From contig OX424564.1 of NCBI GenBank assembly GCA_949152475.1, positions 31,308,165 through 31,372,164 of the forward strand: 64,000 nt of DNA. The letters run 5' to 3'. The stretch is from Terebella lapidaria. Its lineage: Eukaryota > Annelida > Polychaeta > Terebellida > Terebellidae. Within the stretch, counting starts at the first letter, position 1. Each line of letters starts with the position of its first letter. This document shows positions 21,780 through 33,800 of this stretch, piece after piece. The position numbers and the translations under genes are program-made. The notes below the pieces were generated by a model. That model was not told the DNA's origin. It did no database searches and saw only the letters and a list, made by a program, of their open reading frames with translations.

Positions 21780-24700
21780 TCACTTTGTATAGGTACTGTA
21801 ACAATAACATGCACTTTTGGCTGAGGTCATCTTTGCTCTGTCGGGAGTTGGTTTCGTGTCCAGCACTCTTGGGAGAGGCGTGATTTTCACTATCTGCAAG
21901 CTTGGTGGCGAGACCGTCACTGCTTTCTGATGTGACGTCATCTTCCGTCTCTTTAGACGTGGTGGCATTGCCTTGTGAATACTTCGTGCGAGTTCCACTT
22001 CATCTGGTTGTGATGCCATTTTAATTGTGGTTGTTGATGTTTTCTTTTGCCGTGATTTTGGTGTCATCTTTGTAATGTGCAAACTCGATGTTATTTCCGC
22101 CTTGTTCTGGCATGGTAGGATCTCCACTTTGTTTGATTTCATTTTGGATATATTTTTCTGCTCAGGTTGGTGAGGAGAGGTGCCGTCTTTTTGGTTACCT
22201 TCCTCATAATACTCAGGCGAGTTTTGTCGGGTGTCACTCTGATGCTGCATTAGGCGTGTCAGTGTTTCAAAAGTCATACGGTGTACCACAGCATCAATTT
22301 TGCTTTGACACTGCCGCAAAGTACCAAGTATGCGCCACATGTCCTGTCGCAATTGCTGCACATCCTCCATTGTCCTCTCTTCTTGGAACATCACTGCTGT
22401 ACGCTCATCCAAATTGAAGTCATGAATGGTCCTTACCATAAATATTGCAGTTTCCAAGCAAATCTTGTATTCTGGCAAGTATTTGAAGTTTTCAGAGTTC
22501 TTTTCAAGGTCCTCTATCATTTTACCAATCCTCTCTGAGTACTCTATGATCTCAGCATGTAACTCTGCCACACGTTCCACCACCAGATCAATATCATCTT
22601 CAACAGTATCTCCCCGGGGTCGCACTGTATCTGTCAAACAGTCAGGAAGCTCCGCAATTAAAGCAGACATACTTTCTAGAACACTCTCATTGAAAATTGC
22701 CAACGGAGGTGCAACGTCATCAGATGAGTCCCCTCCGATGATATTCTGGATTGCAGCTCTGTCAGTTAATGGCCGTCCAAAGAATGAACTAAGAACTCCT
22801 TCTTTTCCTGCAACGTTCTTTAAATATTGTATGTTGTCAAATAACGGAGCAATAATTGGCTGCATGAAAACTGCTGTCATGTCTGCCCAGGTATGTGCAG
22901 GACGGTCCAAAACTGAAGTACTCTCTCTGAAACTGTCATCCGACATTTTGTCAGGAAGAAGAGTCTCAAATACATCCTTCAGATGTGTCAGGTTTACAAA
23001 CCCACATCCCACCAGCAGGGGGTCGGTTATAACAATAGTGTCTACCAATAGAATATCACATATATCCTCGATACTGACAGCATCTACAACTTCCAACTTC
23101 GCACAAGCCTGGATGAATCTATAATACAGGAAGAAACAAAATGGATCACTGGCAAGCAGAGATCCATTGACGACACTGAATATTGTGGATGCTTCATCTT
23201 CAAGTTTCATTTCTTGTGGAACTGAAATTGGATGATCTTCAGATTCTGACATTTTACCATCAATATATGATTTTAGCTTGGTAAATGCTCCTGCTAGTAT
23301 CATTGATGTGAGAGCGAAGTTTTGCAGACAGAGTAAGACACCAGTAGCACTCTGATACGCCAATGTTTCTTCAAGGGGTGTTTGCTTTGAAAACTCCCTA
23401 GAATAACGAATACATTTGAAGATTCTCATAATCGTCGATATGATCTCTTCGTTATGCAATACTTTGTGTACCATAGATATGACACCAGTTTCCATCGATT
23501 GACGTGAAATACCCACATCCCAAAGCCCATGTTTGTCGAGTAATTCCGCAGCATCATTTAGCCTCTCAGTACAGACGAGGAACATGGTGTAATGTGCGAT
23601 ACACTGAGCCGACTTTGTTTTCTCTATGACCAATCTGAAAGCTTCATCAACGAGATGTTCCCCATCGCCAGGAGAGCCTCGTGTCATGAAAATGACACAG
23701 CTTAGTACAGCAAGGAATGTCAGCTCTTCGTCAGAATGTGCATGCTGGTGATGTCTTGTGTATCTCAGGAGCGCATTCAACATGTCTGTGTCAAAGGAAC
23801 CAAAGTCATGTCCATAGAACAGCATCGATTCCAAGGACCCAATTGCACCATCAATGGATTGTTGTTTGATCTTCTCTACGAAGTTTGCTTGGATATCTTT
23901 CTGTTGCATTGCAAGACACTGTTGCACTGACATTGTGTCACGCATTACTGATGAACAATCCATGGAGGTTCGATGCAGTGTAGTCTGTAGCTTGTTTGTC
24001 ACTCCTGTCTTTTGCACCATGGTTTGGTGAGGAAGACTAAACAAATCGTTCATATTTGCCAATTGATATTCGTCGTCAAATTTGAAGAATGCCATAGCCG
24101 GATTTCGGCGTACTTCCACCAGTTTCCTGAGTTCGAATCTGATGCTGGTTCTGTCTTTGTGAGCAATAAGGTTGTTCTCTGGGTTGAAATATTGTGGAAT
24201 ATTAAAGTCGGTAAGGAAATGTATCAACGTTTTCAGGAGCTCCAGGAAACCAACTGCAAGTCCGTCGATGGAATCATCCCAAATTCGTTGTGGGACACGC
24301 TCCAGGGTCCAAAAAAGTGTTGTCTTCAGGCAGTAAGAAGTGACGTTTGAGTCCTCTGGCAACGAATTTTTCACCAGGAGCTTGAAAGTCATGTAGCATT
24401 GTTTTTGTGCAATAGACAAACTTGATATTAGCGTTTTTTCAACAAGAACATAAGAGTAGCGTAACTCGTTGAATTGATTCTCACTGAGTTCATGACTTGC
24501 CATGACAAAATGACACCCTGTGTTATATATCTCTTTCCTAATGTCTGGTGCTGGCCAGTTGGTGAAAGATTTCCTTTGGAACCATGTGAGTGATTCATGG
24601 GGCCAATATGGGCACCTCCAAGTGAATACAATATCACTCATAATACCCTGCATGATACTATTACTCCAAACAGGATTGATGGCAGGACCATTTTGCAGTG

Positions 24701-25322
24701 AAGTAAGCGGGTGAATTTTCGAGCGATAATCATCAACATGTTTTAACTGATAACTATTCATATTCAGACAGAATAATACCAGGTTGAAGATTTCATCTGG
24801 TGTGTCAAAATATCCAGGATGATGTCCGGAAGTGTTCATACTGAAATCAGCGCAAGGCAGGAAGTCCATTAGTACAAGATAGTCAACATCAAAACTTTCT
24901 GGAATATCATTCAGGGTTTCATGATTGTCCCGCAATTTCACATCCGGTCTACAAGTACCATCCCCAAAGCTGCCAGCAATGCAGAAATCCTTTGGCAGCA
25001 CATAATTGAGTATGTCAGATATGTCGTCTGATTCGTCTGATGCTTCTGATTCGTCTGACGCAGTTAGCATGGCGAGATATTTCCTGCTGTTTTGCTGAGA
25101 ACAGTGAATCACAGCTTTCCGAACATCCTCTCGCCACCCGAGCATACACCATTGTGGGTAAAGGTGACTCAACAAGAAGCTGAACTGACAGAGAAGTGTC
25201 CGACTCAAAAGGTCACTCCGAGGTCGTATACGGCGATCCATGTTGCCTTTTTTCATTTCTTCAAACCACCATTTTAGAATCTTTACATTGAAGTATGAGT
25301 ATCTCTTTGTATTTGCGTACAT
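21780..25322 (-). CDS. Mab-21 domain protein (cGAS-like nucleotidyltransferase fold), copy 1
   Basis: This is a single open frame of 1180 codons. The Mab-21 core has the nucleotidyltransferase G-S signature at residues 117-123 (GSFGDGT), an acidic pair D145-x-D147 in FDVDYLVLMDF, and a third acidic residue D230 in SDIVFTWRCPYWP. It continues with the family's helical half (HFVMASHELSENQFNELRYS, KTTLFWTLERVP). All three metal-binding acidic positions are therefore present, unlike the inactive Mab21L proteins. A helical region (about 480-1000) and a basic Lys/Thr/Pro-rich tail with PPRLKRRK follow. The start is uncertain: Met23 (25254-25256) is preferred because a one-base indel relative to copy 2 breaks frame conservation upstream of it. 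The gene is either a cGAS-like receptor making a cyclic dinucleotide or a non-catalytic relative; the residues favour the first. Confidence 0.85.
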   Translation of the reverse strand: MYANTKRYSYFNVKILKWWFEEMKKGNMDRRIRPRSDLLSRTLLCQFSFLLSHLYPQWCMLGWREDVRKAVIHCSQQNSRKYLAMLTASDESEASDESDDISDILNYVLPKDFCIAGSFGDGTCRPDVKLRDNHETLNDIPESFDVDYLVLMDFLPCADFSMNTSGHHPGYFDTPDEIFNLVLFCLNMNSYQLKHVDDYRSKIHPLTSLQNGPAINPVWSNSIMQGIMSDIVFTWRCPYWPHESLTWFQRKSFTNWPAPDIRKEIYNTGCHFVMASHELSENQFNELRYSYVLVEKTLISSLSIAQKQCYMTFKLLVKNSLPEDSNVTSYCLKTTLFWTLERVPQRIWDDSIDGLAVGFLELLKTLIHFLTDFNIPQYFNPENNLIAHKDRTSIRFELRKLVEVRRNPAMAFFKFDDEYQLANMNDLFSLPHQTMVQKTGVTNKLQTTLHRTSMDCSSVMRDTMSVQQCLAMQQKDIQANFVEKIKQQSIDGAIGSLESMLFYGHDFGSFDTDMLNALLRYTRHHQHAHSDEELTFLAVLSCVIFMTRGSPGDGEHLVDEAFRLVIEKTKSAQCIAHYTMFLVCTERLNDAAELLDKHGLWDVGISRQSMETGVISMVHKVLHNEEIISTIMRIFKCIRYSREFSKQTPLEETLAYQSATGVLLCLQNFALTSMILAGAFTKLKSYIDGKMSESEDHPISVPQEMKLEDEASTIFSVVNGSLLASDPFCFFLYYRFIQACAKLEVVDAVSIEDICDILLVDTIVITDPLLVGCGFVNLTHLKDVFETLLPDKMSDDSFRESTSVLDRPAHTWADMTAVFMQPIIAPLFDNIQYLKNVAGKEGVLSSFFGRPLTDRAAIQNIIGGDSSDDVAPPLAIFNESVLESMSALIAELPDCLTDTVRPRGDTVEDDIDLVVERVAELHAEIIEYSERIGKMIEDLEKNSENFKYLPEYKICLETAIFMVRTIHDFNLDERTAVMFQEERTMEDVQQLRQDMWRILGTLRQCQSKIDAVVHRMTFETLTRLMQHQSDTRQNSPEYYEEGNQKDGTSPHQPEQKNISKMKSNKVEILPCQNKAEITSSLHITKMTPKSRQKKTSTTTIKMASQPDEVELARSIHKAMPPRLKRRKMTSHQKAVTVSPPSLQIVKITPLPRVLDTKPTPDRAKMTSAKSACYCYSTYTK

Positions 25323-25443
25323 ATAACAGCCTTATTGGTTTATAACGAGCTGACAAACTGATATATACATTCCCTTTGCATTTCACACATCAAATGATTT
25401 CAATCCGGTCCATATACTACGTTAAAAGTTGACTGGAGCAACT

Positions 25444-27084
25444 CTCAATCTCATAAAATTTAGACTTGGTTCAAGTCAAACCTTCATGAGCGACGTTGTT
25501 TCAATATGTTAGTCCAGTCGAGTTGTAAAGTGTATGTATCTTGCCTCACGATATTTACATAAAATGTTAAGTGTACACTTGTAATAAATATTTACTGCGG
25601 GTTCATCAGAGTGAAATCTCAAGAATAACGAAAGTCAGCAAACATAGTCACGATCGGACTTATCCTTTCTGTTAAGCTGGTCACTAACGGTTTTGGCCGT
25701 AGTCATGCGACGGTGAAATCTCTCGTCATATTACTTGATATAGGCCTACTCACCTAGGACGTGACGGAATTTCTTGAAAATCAAAAATGTTGGTAATCTA
25801 CATTTTATGGTTCAGGTGCGGTTTTAGGGCTCTTCTGGTGGTACGAAATTTTTGTATGTCCCTGTACTGAGTAACCCCAATAAAATACATAATCACCAAC
25901 AACACTCCAACAACACCAACACAGATCAACACAAGCTTTATGTTGGATGCATTTAAACGGCCTGGTTTTTGCCCCCCCCCCCCCCCCCACACACACACAC
26001 AAAAAGAAGGAAAAGAGAAGAAAAAAAGAAGGAAAAGGAGAAAAAGAGAGGGGAGGAAGTGTTTTCAAGATAAATTACACCGGGAAGTAGCTTTAACTTC
26101 TGAGGCCCCATGTCGCAAGCAATGTATTCACCCTATAGCCTACCCACCTGTTCTCATTGAAAGCATTTTATGCCCTTCACCTTCTATAATGATTTGAGAG
26201 TATTGAATGACCAAATGCACATGATCATTTGATGGGGTCCAAAACTAAGTGATATTTTATGTCATATTTTGTTTCAACTACAGTGATCAGGCATTTATGG
26301 GTGTTAAGTAATGCTTGATAGTTAGATCCAGGAGAACTCTGGGATGCTGTATTAGGCACGCGAATACCGCCAGCTTCTGGGGCCCTTCAGCGGGCCCCAG
26401 ACCCCCGACCGACAGGGGCTTGCTTCAACTTGCCTAACATCATTTCAGAACTAGACTTTCCCTCAAAATCCTAGATTTGCCTGAATCAGTCATGCAACAC
26501 ACTCTTTAGGGAATGGAAAATGGACCAGAGGACCACTGCATGTCCCATCAGCTTCTGGGGCCCTCAAGCGGGTCCCAGACCCTTGGTTTTCACCACCTCG
26601 CTTCACGACATTTCTTATCTTGGCCTTCCTTCAGAACCCTCGATCCACCCCAGATCAGGCATTCATTAACTCTCCAAGGCCGTGAAATTGGTCCGAGGAG
26701 AGCCCTAGAACACACCATTGAGGGTGCATAAACCTTCAGCGTCTGGGGCCCTTAAGCGGGCCCCAGACCCCCGGCCAACATGGGCTCGCTTCGCACACGG
26801 GCCTCAGACCCTCGGTCTATGTCAACTCGCTTCGCAACATTTCATACCTTGGCCCTCCTTCACAACCCTCGATCATACACCCCAGATCAGGCATTCATAA
26901 ACTCTCCAACTGGTCCAAGGAGAGCCCTAGACACACACCATTGGGGGTGCATAAACCTTCAGCGTCTGGGGCCCGCTTAAGGGCCCCAGACCCCCGGCCG
27001 GCGTGGGCTCGCTTCGCTCGCCGCTCTGTCGATCAAAGGTTTTGGCCCCCCCCCCTCCCAAAATCCTATACCCGCCCCTGCTGA
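25444..27084. other. Insertion-rich spacer, no gene
   Basis: This stretch has no counterpart in the right duplication copy. It starts with unique AT-rich sequence. A poly-C run and CA/purine-rich low complexity follow (about 25971-26060), then the GC-rich hairpin repeats at 26340-27065. No coding sequence is seen. Confidence 0.6.
26340..27065. repeat. GC-rich hairpin repeat family, about four copies
   Basis: About four diverged units of roughly 190-220 bp are each anchored by a dyad of the type GGGGCCC-TTAAGC-GGGCCCC. This is followed by AGACCCCCGGCC and a CTCGCTTCGC motif. The last unit ends in a C-run and CCCGCCCCTGCTGAGG. Between dyads the text is shared (CCCCAGATCAGGCATTCAT). It looks like a tandem or repeatedly inserted MITE family; the coding potential is nil. 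Confidence 0.7.
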
Positions 27085-27149
27085 GGTCATATCTCCTACA
27101 TTGCCAGCATTACGTGCCAACAGGCTTGTTGAACACATAAACAATCAAC

Positions 27150-27760
27150 GTGACTCAAGGTCAAACAGTAATGGAAGGTTATTGTAGTAAAGTTTTTGTC
27201 ATACAGAAATCTGACGTTGAGTAAACTGCTTTCACTACTGCTTGGCTTTCAATCATAATCATATTATTTTTTAACCATGTGGTTTCGATGCAAGTATATT
27301 GTTACATGGTTGTTGATGTTGATATAATCAATTTTCTCAGGGGGAGACTGTGGGTGAGGACCTCGTGCTGGTCGTGTCGGTGCTCGCACTGACCATGCAC
27401 GTTTCCCTTATGTGGTGCGAATAAAGCTCGGGTTATATATCCGGGGTTCCATCCCTGTGGTGGACTGTCGGTCAGGGTGGACGATTAACATGCCCAAGTG
27501 GTCGAGTGTGGGTGTGACAGGCAAAATAAGTTAGGAGTACCAATCCGTATATGTAGGCATAAACTACCCCAGATCACAATAAACCTTGGTAGACATTGAC
27601 ATCAGGGAATATATTTTCTGAGCATGGTAGCAACACGGTACATATCGGTAAATCCTGCAGAGACAAAGTAGACCCCGGCAGCACCTCGATTGACCACGAC
27701 AGATCCCGATATGAACCGATGTGTACTGTGATGCTGCAGTGTTGACGCTGGTACCTACCG
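27150..27760. other. Decayed paralogue of the 62.8-63.05 kb sequence
   Basis: The stretch 27170-27340 is related to 62860-63050 (shared CTGACGTTGA, TTTCAATCA, GGCTTCGATGCAAGTAT-type blocks). At 62953 that sequence encodes a signal peptide, but here the frame is not kept. The remainder to 27760 shows no recognised feature. Confidence 0.5.
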
Positions 27761-28640
27761 GCCCCTACCAGGGTGTACTTTGTTCATGCCATTTTCACGT
27801 CGGGTCCAACAGCCCCTACTGGGGTGTACTGTGTTCATGCCATTTGCACGTCGAGTCAAACAGCCCCTAATGGGGTGTACTTTGTTCATGCCATTTTCAC
27901 GTCGGGTTCAACAGCCCCTACTGGGGTGTACTGTGTTCATGCCTTTTTCACATCGGGTCCAACAGCCTCTACTGCGGTGTAACGCCTTCATGCCTTTTTC
28001 ACATCGGGTCCAACAGCCACTACTGTGGTGTAACGCCTTCATGCCTTTTTCACGTCGGGTCCAAAAGCCCCTACTGGGGTGTACTCTGTTCATGCCTTTT
28101 TCACATCGGGTCCAACAGCCTCTACTGCGGTGTAACGCATTCATGCCTTTTTCACATCGGGTCCAACAGCCACTACTGCAGTGTAACGCCTCCATGCCTT
28201 TTTCACGTCGGGTCCAACAGCCCCTACTGGGGTGTACTGTGTTCATGCTTTTTTCACATCGGGTCCAACAGCCTTTACTGCGGTGTAACGTCTTCATGCC
28301 TTTTTCACATCGGGTCCAATAGCCCCTACTGCGGTGTAACGTCTTCATGCCTTTTTCACATCGGGTCCAACAGCCCCTACTGTGGTGTAACGTCTTCATG
28401 CCTTTTTCACATCGGGTCCAACAGCCCCTACTGTGGTGTAACGTATCATGCCATTTTCACATCAGGTCCAACAGCCTCTACTGCGGTGTAACGTCTTCAT
28501 GCCTATTTCACATCGTTTCCCCAGCCTCTATACTGGGGTGTACTGTGTTCATGTTGTGTTCACGTCGGGTCCAACAGCCCCTACTGGGGTGTACTGTGTT
28601 CATGCTGTGTTCAGGCCAGGTCCAACAGCCCCTACTGGGG
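27760..28640. repeat. 51-bp minisatellite, about 17 copies
   Basis: About 17 copies of a 51-bp unit follow each other (GGTCCAACAGCCCCTACTGG, then GGTGTA and TTCATGCC). There are two main variants, one with GTACTGTG and one with GTAACGCC after the GGTGTA. Because 51 is a multiple of three, long frames stay open on both strands (180 codons plus, 163 codons minus). This is judged non-coding. Confidence 0.9.
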
Positions 28641-30133
28641 TGTACCGTGTTGATGCCATGTTGACGCCGTGTCTACACTGTGGTATATTATGCAACTACT
28701 GGGGATGGCCAACGTCGAGACGACCGTTAACGGAATTTTCATACTGGAAGATATATTGCGTATATTGGGTATGTCCTGCCCATTAGCTAAGTCATAATAA
28801 GTCTTTATCAACAGAATGACAATATTAAACAAAGCTCTTCAAATATTTTTATTTCGTGGATTAATCTTAATAATTTTACTATTCTATTGAAATATCAAAG
28901 TATCATACATGACCAAGAGTGAAATTGGTTAATGGATATGAAAACCAAAAATGCATGTAGTCTTCAAGCGTTGTTTAATCTAGTAAGACAATCGTAGTCA
29001 AGATTTTGCACATAAATCAAAAAGGTTTCATTCGTATAAATATACAAGCTTCAAATTATCATAAGATCAATCAAAATACCAGTAACTATTTATCTGCAGC
29101 ACTGTACAGTAACAGACTCGTGTGTTTGTGTATTATCAAAACGGGATAAAACACTATGACATAAATAAATACAAAAGCTGAACAACTGATATTATAAAAC
29201 AGTCTGGATGAAGACTGGCGTTGCCATATTGCAACAAACTAGCGCAATGAATATGCAAACCATAACATGAATATAAATGAATATATATACTGAATATACT
29301 GAATTTAAATGAATATATATACTGCATAAACACAAGCGTCACACTAAGGAAATTATGGAACGAGAAAATATTAAGCATTTATTTTACATAAGGATTGTCG
29401 TAGGTATTAAGGAAGGCAAGAATAATTTCAGTTGTTCAAAATGTTCAGCACAAATGGCTCCAGTCATAAATTTCTGGTGACCACGTGTCATTTGATACAA
29501 CAACAATGAAAGTAATGCGTACCATAGTTGACAGTAGAATGATAGATGATACATTATGAAAATCATAATGTAGTCAGGATACAAACTCTACTATGATACC
29601 TAATATCATACAGACACCAAATAATACATACACTAGAATACAGGATAGAATACATACAATTTGAATCTGCTACAATTACCCAGTTGTGTCTTGGATCAGT
29701 GAAATACCACACACAGAGAATTATTCCTATACTTTATGTTTGAGTACTATTTGAAGTTGGATCACGAGATGTTAACCACAATGTTAGTGCTGAATTATTA
29801 GTCCTCCACATCAGAAAATTACCTTAACCGTTCATTTTATCACACTTGCCAAATTTGCCAAATTTTATGACATTTCAAACCATGTCGATGGTCATAACTT
29901 TGATTTTATCAAACACAATATACCTAATAGGTAGTAATTGCTAAATTAATGACACTAGGAAAATCTCGCTGTACAGCTAAACTACCTCCACCTATGAACA
30001 CTAGTAATAATACTAGTACTAGATCATAACACTAGGATGGAAACCATTATATAAAGTAAATCTGCACGGTATCTACATTAAATATTACTAATAAAAAATA
30101 TTGCCCGCAAAGAATTCCATTTCAATGTCGTCT

Positions 30134-30858
30134 TCACTTTGTATAGGTACTGTAACAACAACTTGCACTTTTGGCTGAGGTCATCTTCGCTCTGTCGGGA
30201 GTTGGTTTCGTGTCCAGCACTCTTGGGAGAGGCGTGATTTTCATCATCTGCAAGCTTGGTGGTGAGACCGTCACTGCTTTCTGATGTGACACCATCTTCC
30301 GTCTCTTTAAACGTGGTGGCATTGTCTTGTGAATACTTCGTGCGAGTTCCACTTCATCTGGTTGTGATGGCATTTTAATTGTCGTTGTTGTTTTCTTTTG
30401 GCGTGATTTTGGTGTCATCTTTGGAATGTGCAAACTTGGTGTTATTTCCGCCTTGTTCTGACATGGTAGGATCTCCACTCTGTTCGATTTCATTGCTCAG
30501 GTTGGTGGGAAGAGGTGCCGTCTTCTTGGTTGCGTTCCTCATATATTGCTCAGGCGAGTTTTGTTGCATTAGGCTTGTCGGTGTTGCCAATGTCATACGG
30601 TGTACCCCAGCATCAATTTCGCTTTGACACTGCCACAAAGTACCAAGTATCAAGTTCTTGTCCTAAATGCTGCCATTTCCAAGCAAATCTTCTATTCTGG
30701 CAAGTATTTAAAGTTTTCAGAGTTCTTTTCAAGGTCCTCTATCATTTTACCAATCCTCTCTGAGTACTCAATGATCTCAGCATGTAACTCTGCCACACGT
30801 TCCACCACCAGATCATTATCATCTTCAACAGTATCTCTCCGAGGTCGCACTGTATCTG
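30134..30858 (-). pseudogene. Frame-shifted C-terminal remnant of Mab-21 copy 2
   Basis: This is the part of copy 2 downstream of its stop. It is still clearly related to residues about 920-1180 of copy 1 (VERVAELHAEIIEYSERIGK, then the basic tail with PPRLKRRK), but it is out of frame with the main body. About 90 bp is missing near 30655-30680 relative to copy 1. Selection on this end has therefore relaxed, or copy 2 now ends earlier. Confidence 0.8.
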
Positions 30859-33800
30859 TCAAATATCCCGCAGGCTCTCAAGTAAAGCCGACAAAACTTC
30901 CAGAGAACTATCAGTTGCATTATTATCAGATAAATCCAATCCAGCTTGTCTCATGATATTCTGGACTGCAGCCTCGTCAGTAAATGGCCGTCCAAAGAAT
31001 GAAGTAAGGATTCCTTCCTGGCCTGCCACCTTCTTTAAATATTGTATGTTGTCAAATACCGCAGTAATTGTTGGCTCCATGACAAATGCCATCAAGTCTT
31101 TCAAGATCTGCCCAGCTATGTCCAAAACTGAAGAATACTCTCTGAAATTGCCATCTGACGTTTTGTCCGGAAGGAGAGTTTTGAATACATCCTTCAGATG
31201 TGTCAAGTTTATAAACCCACATCCCACCAGCAGGGGGTCGGTTATAACAATAGTGTCTACCAATAGAATATCGCATATGTCTTTGATGCTAACAGCATCT
31301 ACAACTTCCAACTTTGCACAAGCCTGGATGAATCTGTAATACAGGAACAAACAAAATGGCTCACTGGCAAGCTGAGATCCATTGACGACACTGAATGTTG
31401 TAGATGGTTTATCTTCAAGATTCACTTCTGGAAGAGTGGAAGTTGGACAATCTTCAGATTCGGATGTTTTACAATCAATGTATGATTTTAGCTTGTCACT
31501 TGTTCCTCTGAGTATCAATGACATGTTAGCGAATATGGATAGATATAGTAATACGCCAGCAGCCCTCTTACTGGACAATGTTTCTTCAAGGGGATTTTGC
31601 TTTGGAAACTCCTGAGAATGACGAATGCATTTGAGCATTCTCATAACTGCCGTAGCATTCTCATAACTGATCTCTTCGTGATGCATTACTTTGTTTACCA
31701 TAGATATGACATCAGCTCCCATCGATACACGTGCAATACCCACATCCCAAAACCCGTGTTCGCTGAGTAATTCCGCAGCATCATTTAGCCTCTCAGTACA
31801 GACGAGGAACATGGTGTAATGTGCGATACACTGAGCCGACTTTGTTTTCTCTAAGGCCAATCTGAAAGCTTCATCCACGAGATGTTCCCCATCGCCAGCA
31901 GAGCCTCTTGTCATGAAAACGACACAGCTTAGTACAGCAAGGAATGTCAGCTCTTCGTCAGAATGTGCGTGCTGGTGATATCTTGTGTATCTCAGGAGAA
32001 AATTCAACATGTCTGTGTCAAAGGAACCAAAGTCAGGTCCGTAGAACAGTATGGATTCCAAGGACCCTATCGCACCATCAATGGATTGTTCTTTGATCTT
32101 TTCAACGAAGTGTGCTTGGACATCTTTCTGTTGCATTGCAAGACACTGTTGCACTGACATTGTGTCACGCATTACTGATGAACAATCCATGGAGGTTCGA
32201 TGCAGTGTAGTTTGTAGCTTGTTTGCCACTCTTGTCTTTTGCACCATGGTTTTGTGAGGAAGACTAAGCAAATCGTTCATTTTTGCCAATTGATATTTGT
32301 TGTCGAATTTGAAGAATGCCATAGCCGGATTTCGGCGAACTTCCATCAGTTTCCTGAGTTCGGATCTGATGCTGTTTCTGTCTTTGTGAGCAATAAGGTT
32401 GTTCTCTGGGCTGAAATATTGTGGAATATTAAAGTCGGTGAGGAAATGTATCAACGTGTTCAGGAGCTCCAAGAAACCAACTGCAAGTCCGTCGATGGTA
32501 TCATCCCAAATTCGTTGTGGGACACGTTCCAGGGTCCAAAACAGTGTCGTCTTCAGGCAGTAAGAAGTGACGTTTGAGTCCTCTGGCAACATATTTTTCA
32601 CCAGGAGCTTGAAAGTCACGAAGCATTGTTTTTGTGCAATAGACAAACTTGATATTAGCGTTTTTTCAACAAGAACATACGAGTAGCGTAACTCGTTGAA
32701 TTGATTCTCACTGAGTTCGTGACTTGCCATGACAAAATGACATCCTGTGTTAAATATATCTTTTCTCATGTCTGGTGCTGGCCAGTTGGTGAAAGATTCC
32801 CTTTCGAACCATGCGAGTGATTCATCGGGCCAGAATGGGCACCTCCAAGTGAATACAATGTCAGCCATTATACCATGCATAATACTATTACTGCAAACAG
32901 CATTGACGGCAGGTCCATGTTGCAGTGAAGTAATCGGGTGAATTTCCGAGCAATAATCATCAACATAGGGTGAGTGATGCCGACACATTTTCAGAAAGAA
33001 CAACACCAGGTTGAAGGTTCGATTTGGTGTGTCAAAATATCCAGGATGATGTCCGAGAGTTTTCACACTGAAATCAGCGAAAGGCGGAGAGTCCATTAGT
33101 ACAAGAATATCAATATCAAAACTTTCAGGAATGTCACTCAGGGTATCATGATTGTCCCGCAATTTCACATCCGGTCTATTAGTACCATCCCCCAAGCTGC
33201 CAGCAATGCAGAAATCCTCCAGCAGTATGTAATTAAGTAAGTCAGATGTGTCGTCTGATTCGTCTGATGCTCCTGATTCGTCTCCTTCTGATTCATCTGA
33301 CGCTTCTGAATCATCTGACGCTTCTGATTCGTCTGACGCTTCTGAATCATCTGACGCTTCTGATTCGTCTGACGCTTCTGATTCATCAGACGTTTCTGAT
33401 TCATCTGACGCTTCTGAATCATCTGATGCTTCTGATTCGTCTGACGCTTCTGATTCATCTGACGCTTCTGAATCATCTGACGCGTCTGAATCGTCTGACG
33501 CTTCTGATTCGTCTGACGCTTCTGAATCATCTGACGCTTCTGAATCGTCTGACGCTTCTGATTCGTCTGACGCTTCTGATTCGTCTGACGCAGTCAGCAT
33601 GGCGATACATTTCCTGCTGACTTGCTGGGAACAGTGAATCACAGCTTTCCGAACATCCTCTCGCCACCCGAGCATGCACCATTGTGGGTAGAGGTGACTC
33701 AACAAGAAGCTGAACTGACAGAGAAGTGTTCGACTCACGAGGTCATTCCGAGGTCGTATCGGGTGATCCATGTCGCTTTTCTTCATTTCTTCAAACCACC

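Larger units (their letters stand above)
20405..25443 (-). repeat. Segmental duplication, left copy
   Basis: This block of about 5.0 kb matches 28763-33990 in the same orientation along its whole length, including non-coding flanks (for example TTTATCAACAGAATGACAAT at both left ends and AAAGTTGACTGGAGCAACT at both right ends). Further homology resumes at 27085-27150 against 34026-34095, so the original unit was longer and the left copy was later interrupted. The Mab-21 gene fills most of the block. Confidence 0.9.

Noticed and set aside
27340-27500. Possible tRNA-derived SINE because of GGGGTTCCATCCC
   Set aside because: No matching A box, no cloverleaf and no A-rich tail was found.
27780-28399. 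Repeat proteins on both strands over the 51-bp array
   Set aside because: Frames stay open only because the period is a multiple of three; no start context, signal or domain.
33246-33637. Plus-strand Ser/Asp and Leu/Arg repeat frames
   Set aside because: Shadows of the DESEAS coding repeat in Mab-21 copy 2.
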